From positions 1-8,226 of the forward strand of contig JBNJDY010000065.1 in NCBI GenBank assembly GCA_051745305.1: a stretch of 8,226 nt of DNA, given 5' to 3'. Below the pieces are notes generated by a model that was not told the DNA's origin, did no database searches, and saw nothing but the letters and a program-made list of their open reading frames with translations. The position numbers and the translations under genes are program-made. This document shows positions 5,968 to 8,226 of the stretch, piece by piece (within the stretch, counting starts at the first letter, position 1; each line of letters begins with the position of its first letter). This DNA is from Saliniplasma sp051745305 (GTDB lineage Archaea > Thermoplasmatota > Thermoplasmata > Halarchaeoplasmatales > Halarchaeoplasmataceae).

Positions 5968-6837
5968 CTAAAGCACTTTGTCCAGTATCTCACCTAGTTT
6001 ACTCGGCAGCCGAGCAACGGATACGCCGGCTTTGTTCAAGGCTTTGATCTTTGACTCAGCCGTACCGGTTCCACTTTCGGAAACGATAGCGCCTGCGTGA
6101 CCCATTCTTTTTCCTTCTGGTGCTGTTCTACCGGCAATGTAAGCAACTACTGGTTTTTCGACATTCTTATCTATGTACCTAGCTGCTTTTTCCTCTGCAT
6201 TACCACCGATCTCACCGATTAGGACCATGGCCTCAGTATCCGGATCTTCCTCAAAGCGCTGTAGAGAATCGATGAAGTCCATACCAACGATGGGGTCGCC
6301 ACCTAATCCGAATGCGGTGGACTGTCCGTATCCCTTCTTCGTCATGGAATTCACTATCTCGTAAGTCAAAGTTCCGCTCCGAGAGACTAGACCGATTTTA
6401 CCCTGTTCAAATATGTGATTAGGCATGATACCTACTTTTGACTCGCCTGGTGTTATTATGCCTGGGGTGTTCGGTCCTATTACCGTTGTGTCGTGTAACT
6501 CAGCTACTCTCATTATCTCTGAAGAATCTTGGACTGGTATACTTTCCGTTATGATTACTACTGTATCAATACCTGCAGTTATAGCCTCGAAGGCAGCATC
6601 CTTGCAAAAACGTGCGGGAACGAATATTATGGAAGTATTCACCCCTTTTTCTTCTTTAGCCCTTTCGACCGTGTTAAACACAGGTACACCATCGACTTCT
6701 ATTCCACCTTTTCCTGGAGTTACTCCAGCTACGATCTGCGTACCGTAATCTCTCATGTATTTACTGTGGAACTTGCCTTGAGTACCGGTTATGCCCTGTA
6801 CCACTACTTTTGAATCTTTACCAACTATAATGCCCAT
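5968..6837 (-). CDS. sucD: Succinyl-CoA ligase (succinyl-CoA synthetase), alpha subunit
   Basis: The alpha subunit carries the CoA-binding domain and the histidine that is phosphorylated during succinyl-CoA + NDP + phosphate = succinate + CoA + NTP. The N-terminal CoA-binding region is clear: VQGITGTQGKFH (13-24) and VTPGKGG (39-45). GPNTPGI follows at 121-127 and LVSRSGTLTYE at 150-160. The catalytic His247 lies in GKRMGHAGA (242-250), just as in E. coli SucD. The 289-residue length is standard. The start is 24-27 bp from a TATA-like box and has no Shine-Dalgarno sequence, so it is probably leaderless. The beta-subunit gene sucC, usually directly upstream, is absent from this window; a ZIP transporter occupies that position. 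The related ADP-forming acyl-CoA synthetases share these motifs, but the short stand-alone form favours SucD. Confidence 0.95.
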   Translation of the reverse strand: MGIIVGKDSKVVVQGITGTQGKFHSKYMRDYGTQIVAGVTPGKGGIEVDGVPVFNTVERAKEEKGVNTSIIFVPARFCKDAAFEAITAGIDTVVIITESIPVQDSSEIMRVAELHDTTVIGPNTPGIITPGESKVGIMPNHIFEQGKIGLVSRSGTLTYEIVNSMTKKGYGQSTAFGLGGDPIVGMDFIDSLQRFEEDPDTEAMVLIGEIGGNAEEKAARYIDKNVEKPVVAYIAGRTAPEGKRMGHAGAIVSESGTGTAESKIKALNKAGVSVARLPSKLGEILDKVL

Positions 6838-6856
6838 GGTTGAAGGAAAGAGTACC

Positions 6857-6868
6857 TATTTTTAAAAT
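6857..6868 (-). promoter_or_regulatory. TATA-like promoter element of sucD
   Basis: The minus strand reads ATTTTAAAAATA, centred about 25 bp before the sucD ATG. It lies within the 49-bp gap after the ZIP gene. It suggests that sucD is transcribed from its own leaderless promoter and not only by read-through. Confidence 0.5.
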
Positions 6869-6886
6869 CTTCGATTGTTTTAACGT

Positions 6887-7639
6887 TCAACGAAGTACAG
6901 CTATGAAGATAATTCCTAAGAGGATACCAGTCAGAATACCGACGATAGCAGAATGACCTTTAGCTTTCTTATGAGCATCTGGTATGAGTTCATCAAAAAC
7001 TATGTAAAGCATTGCTCCAGCAGCAAAACCTAGGCTTACTGATAAAGCCCAATCCGAAACGCCGCCTAATAACCCACCTATGAATGCACCGATACCCATG
7101 GGCACTCCTGCTAGAGCAGCTATCGAAAGGACTTTAGACGTTTTAACGCCCCCAATACACATAGCAGCTCCTACCGCCATCCCTTCTGGAAAATTATGGA
7201 TGGCCATAAGGACACCGATTGACAACCCTACTTTAAAAGACACTATCATACTTGTGCCGATAGCCACGCCTTCAGGTAGATTGTGGAGAGCTATACCTAT
7301 ACTTAATAGTATACCTGTCTTAAGATACCTCCCTTTTTTTGTGTCACCATCTTTACTGAATGAGAAATGACGGTGAGGAAACTTCATGTCCAAAAAACCG
7401 ATTATACCTATACCGATCAAAATACCAAAAATAGCACTAAAGATGGTCCCCTCTTCAATAGCTTCAGGTATCAGTTCCATGAAACTTATAGACGCCATTA
7501 TCCCAGCTGATACCCCTAATAGAACACTCATCAGCCTATTTTCAACTTTCCTAACAAATACGACAGCTAAACTACCGCCAGCAGTACCAATCACACCGCT
7601 CAATAGCCCTATGACAGTTAGTAAAAGTAGATATCGCAT
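6887..7639 (-). CDS. ZIP-family divalent metal transporter (ZupT-like)
   Basis: This 250-residue membrane protein imports zinc or related divalent metals such as iron or manganese into the cytoplasm. About eight hydrophobic segments can be seen. The two metal-binding helices carry the family signature: ALHNLPEGVAIG with HNLPEG at 119-124, and AIHNFPEGMAVG with HNFPEG at 148-153. FMELIPE (53-59) in an early helix and FDELIPDAH (215-223) near the end are also typical of ZupT-like members. A short basic/His loop (PHRH, 88-91) separates the third and fourth helices. The substrate cannot be assigned by motif. The start is supported by GAGGTT nine bases upstream. A DtxR-like TTAGG/CCTAA dyad lies 53-67 bp before the ATG, suggesting control by a metal-responsive repressor. 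It follows the histidine kinase gene by 122 bp. Confidence 0.92.
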   Translation of the reverse strand: MRYLLLLTVIGLLSGVIGTAGGSLAVVFVRKVENRLMSVLLGVSAGIMASISFMELIPEAIEEGTIFSAIFGILIGIGIIGFLDMKFPHRHFSFSKDGDTKKGRYLKTGILLSIGIALHNLPEGVAIGTSMIVSFKVGLSIGVLMAIHNFPEGMAVGAAMCIGGVKTSKVLSIAALAGVPMGIGAFIGGLLGGVSDWALSVSLGFAAGAMLYIVFDELIPDAHKKAKGHSAIVGILTGILLGIIFIAVLR

Positions 7640-7642
7640 ATT

Positions 7643-7678
7643 TTATATAACCTCATCTTCGAACTTGAAATTATTCAT
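7643..7678 (-). CDS. Possible 11-codon ORF just upstream of the ZIP transporter
   Basis: MNNFKFEDEVI ends with TAA three bases before the ZIP ATG, in the same frame. Its ATG is about 30 bp from the TATA-like TAATTATTA at 7704-7712, and it contains the ZIP Shine-Dalgarno sequence. It may be a leader peptide on a leaderless transcript, or a chance frame. Confidence 0.2.
   Translation of the reverse strand: MNNFKFEDEVI
7649..7654 (-). promoter_or_regulatory. Shine-Dalgarno sequence of the ZIP gene
   Basis: The minus strand reads GAGGTT, ending nine bases before the ATG at 7639. It supports this start. The adjacent ATATAAAAT is too close to the ATG to be the promoter of this gene. Confidence 0.55.
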
Positions 7679-7691
7679 CTTCAGAAAATGT

Positions 7692-7706
7692 TTAGGTATA
7701 CCCTAA
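7692..7706. promoter_or_regulatory. TTAGG-N5-CCTAA dyad resembling a DtxR-family operator
   Basis: Two perfect 5-bp inverted arms, TTAGG and CCTAA, flank TATAC. DtxR/IdeR-type metal regulators bind sites with TTAGG and CCTAA half sites. The dyad lies between the ZIP and histidine kinase genes and overlaps a candidate TATA element (7704-7712), which suits repression of a metal importer. The regulator is not in this window. Confidence 0.4.
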
Positions 7707-7712
7707 TAATTA
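7704..7712 (-). promoter_or_regulatory. Candidate TATA element of the ZIP transporter
   Basis: The minus strand reads TAATTATTA. Transcription would start near 7680 and give a leader of about 40 bases carrying the ZIP Shine-Dalgarno sequence. Assigned by position only. Confidence 0.3.
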
Positions 7713-7761
7713 GATTTTCGGTGTTTTATTGTAAATAAATTTTGGAAACATATATTGAAGA

Positions 7762-8226
7762 TCATGCTTTTTCTAACTCTATCCAGAATTTACTCCCCTC
7801 CCCACATTCAGATTGGACTCCGAACTTTCCTCCCATCTTCTCTACTCCCTTTTTAACGATAGCTAATCCCACACCTGTCCCTTTATAAGACTCGATACCA
7901 TGTAATCTTTCGAAAACTTCAAAGATTTCTTCCTGTTTTTCTTTTTTGATACCTATACCATTGTCCTCTACGAAAATTCGAATTTTATCATTTTTTTCTT
8001 CACCATAAATTTTTATTTCTGGATCGTTCTCTACAAATTTAAGAGCATTAGATATAAGATTGGTCAAAATTTGTTTCAAGATCGTTCTTTCACCCACTAC
8101 CCCAGGTATCTCAAAAGACTGTATATCTGCATTTTCTTTATCGATCTGTCTACTTAATTCATCCAGTATAATCTCTAACATCTCATTAACATCTACTGAT
8201 TCAAATTTGATCTCAGTCCTAGTAAG
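7762..8226 (-). CDS. Sensor histidine kinase, C-terminal part (N-terminus outside the window)
   Basis: The reading frame stays open to the right edge, so the ATG at 8181 is internal; the fragment continues upstream with LTRTEIKFESVDVNE. What is visible is the end of the dimerisation region and a complete HATPase_c domain. Counting from Met at 8181, the N-box is LKQILTNLISNALKF (35-49), the G1 box is DNGIGI (73-78), the F-box is IFEVFERL (86-93) and the G2 box is GTGVGLAIV (101-109), followed by the usual GGKFGVQSECGEGSKFWIELE ending. The phosphoacceptor His and any sensor domains (PAS is common in archaeal kinases) lie outside the window. The composition is visibly more AT-rich than fumAB or sir2. 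No response regulator is seen nearby, so the partner and signal are unknown. Confidence 0.92.
   Translation of the reverse strand, partial: LTRTEIKFESVDVNEMLEIILDELSRQIDKENADIQSFEIPGVVGERTILKQILTNLISNALKFVENDPEIKIYGEEKNDKIRIFVEDNGIGIKKEKQEEIFEVFERLHGIESYKGTGVGLAIVKKGVEKMGGKFGVQSECGEGSKFWIELEKA

Noticed and set aside
6425..6748. 107-codon plus-strand frame inside sucD (and similar frames at 6529-6813)
   Set aside because: Both are antisense to sucD, whose motifs and length are canonical. Two overlapping shadow frames in different registers indicate codon-bias artefacts.
7640..7650. TATATAAAAT just before the ZIP ATG as a promoter
   Set aside because: It is only about 5 bp from the start codon. 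Transcription from it would begin inside the first membrane segment, and the adjacent GAGGTT supports a leadered start at 7639.
7080..7706. Two plus-strand frames of about 100 codons inside and beyond the ZIP gene
   Set aside because: They are complements of hydrophobic transmembrane codons in a well-supported ZIP transporter. The Pro/Ile/Thr-rich translations match nothing recognisable.
8179..8181. ATG at 8181 as the true start of the histidine kinase
   Set aside because: The frame stays open upstream to the window edge, and the added residues fit the region before the ATPase domain of a histidine kinase. The gene is therefore truncated by the window, not short.

Overview
The window looks archaeal. 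Four genes or operons have an A/T-rich TATA-like box about 25-34 bp upstream of the start codon, so their transcripts would be leaderless or nearly so. AGA/AGG and ATA codons are common. The protein families fit: a two-subunit class I fumarase, a MurG-like glycosyltransferase resembling archaeal MJ1255/TIGR00661 proteins, and a lone succinyl-CoA ligase alpha subunit. A euryarchaeal-type organism, perhaps related to Thermoplasmatota, is my guess; the sequence alone does not settle the lineage. There are no rRNA or tRNA genes, CRISPR arrays, transposases or insertion sequences, and every gene that lies wholly inside the window is intact.

Layout. (1) 51-1504, plus strand: fumA-fumB operon with an ATGA stop/start overlap. 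(2) 1562-2311, plus strand: Sir2-type NAD-dependent protein deacylase with its own promoter. (3) 2352-3182, minus strand: PAP2-superfamily integral membrane phosphatase or transferase, convergent with sir2. (4) 3183-3435: 253-bp AT-rich divergent intergenic region with an 11-bp-arm inverted repeat. (5) 3436-4647, plus strand: GT-B (MurG-like) glycosyltransferase. (6) 4668-5840, minus strand: radical SAM/SPASM-like protein of unknown substrate, convergent with the glycosyltransferase. (7) 5968-6837, minus strand: sucD. (8) 6887-7639, minus strand: ZIP-family metal transporter. (9) 7762-8226, minus strand: C-terminal ATPase part of a sensor histidine kinase whose N-terminus lies beyond the right edge.

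Fumarase and the succinyl-CoA ligase alpha subunit both act in the C4 dicarboxylate part of the TCA cycle, but they are in separate transcription units and sucC is not next to sucD. The divergent PAP2 protein and glycosyltransferase could both act on lipid-linked sugars or polyprenyl phosphates; that is inference from family and position only. The rest looks like ordinary housekeeping chromosome.

The most interesting signals are small. Genes that appear to start leaderless have no Shine-Dalgarno sequence, while fumB, the radical SAM gene and the ZIP gene have a clear GAGG-type one. The radical SAM and ZIP genes are each preceded by a tiny ORF whose ATG lies about 30 bp from a TATA-like box and which contains the Shine-Dalgarno sequence of the main gene. 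The 18-codon ORF before the radical SAM gene overlaps its start as TAATG. A TTAGG-N5-CCTAA dyad resembling DtxR-family operators lies in the presumed promoter of the ZIP transporter. I did not find a clear new multi-gene system.
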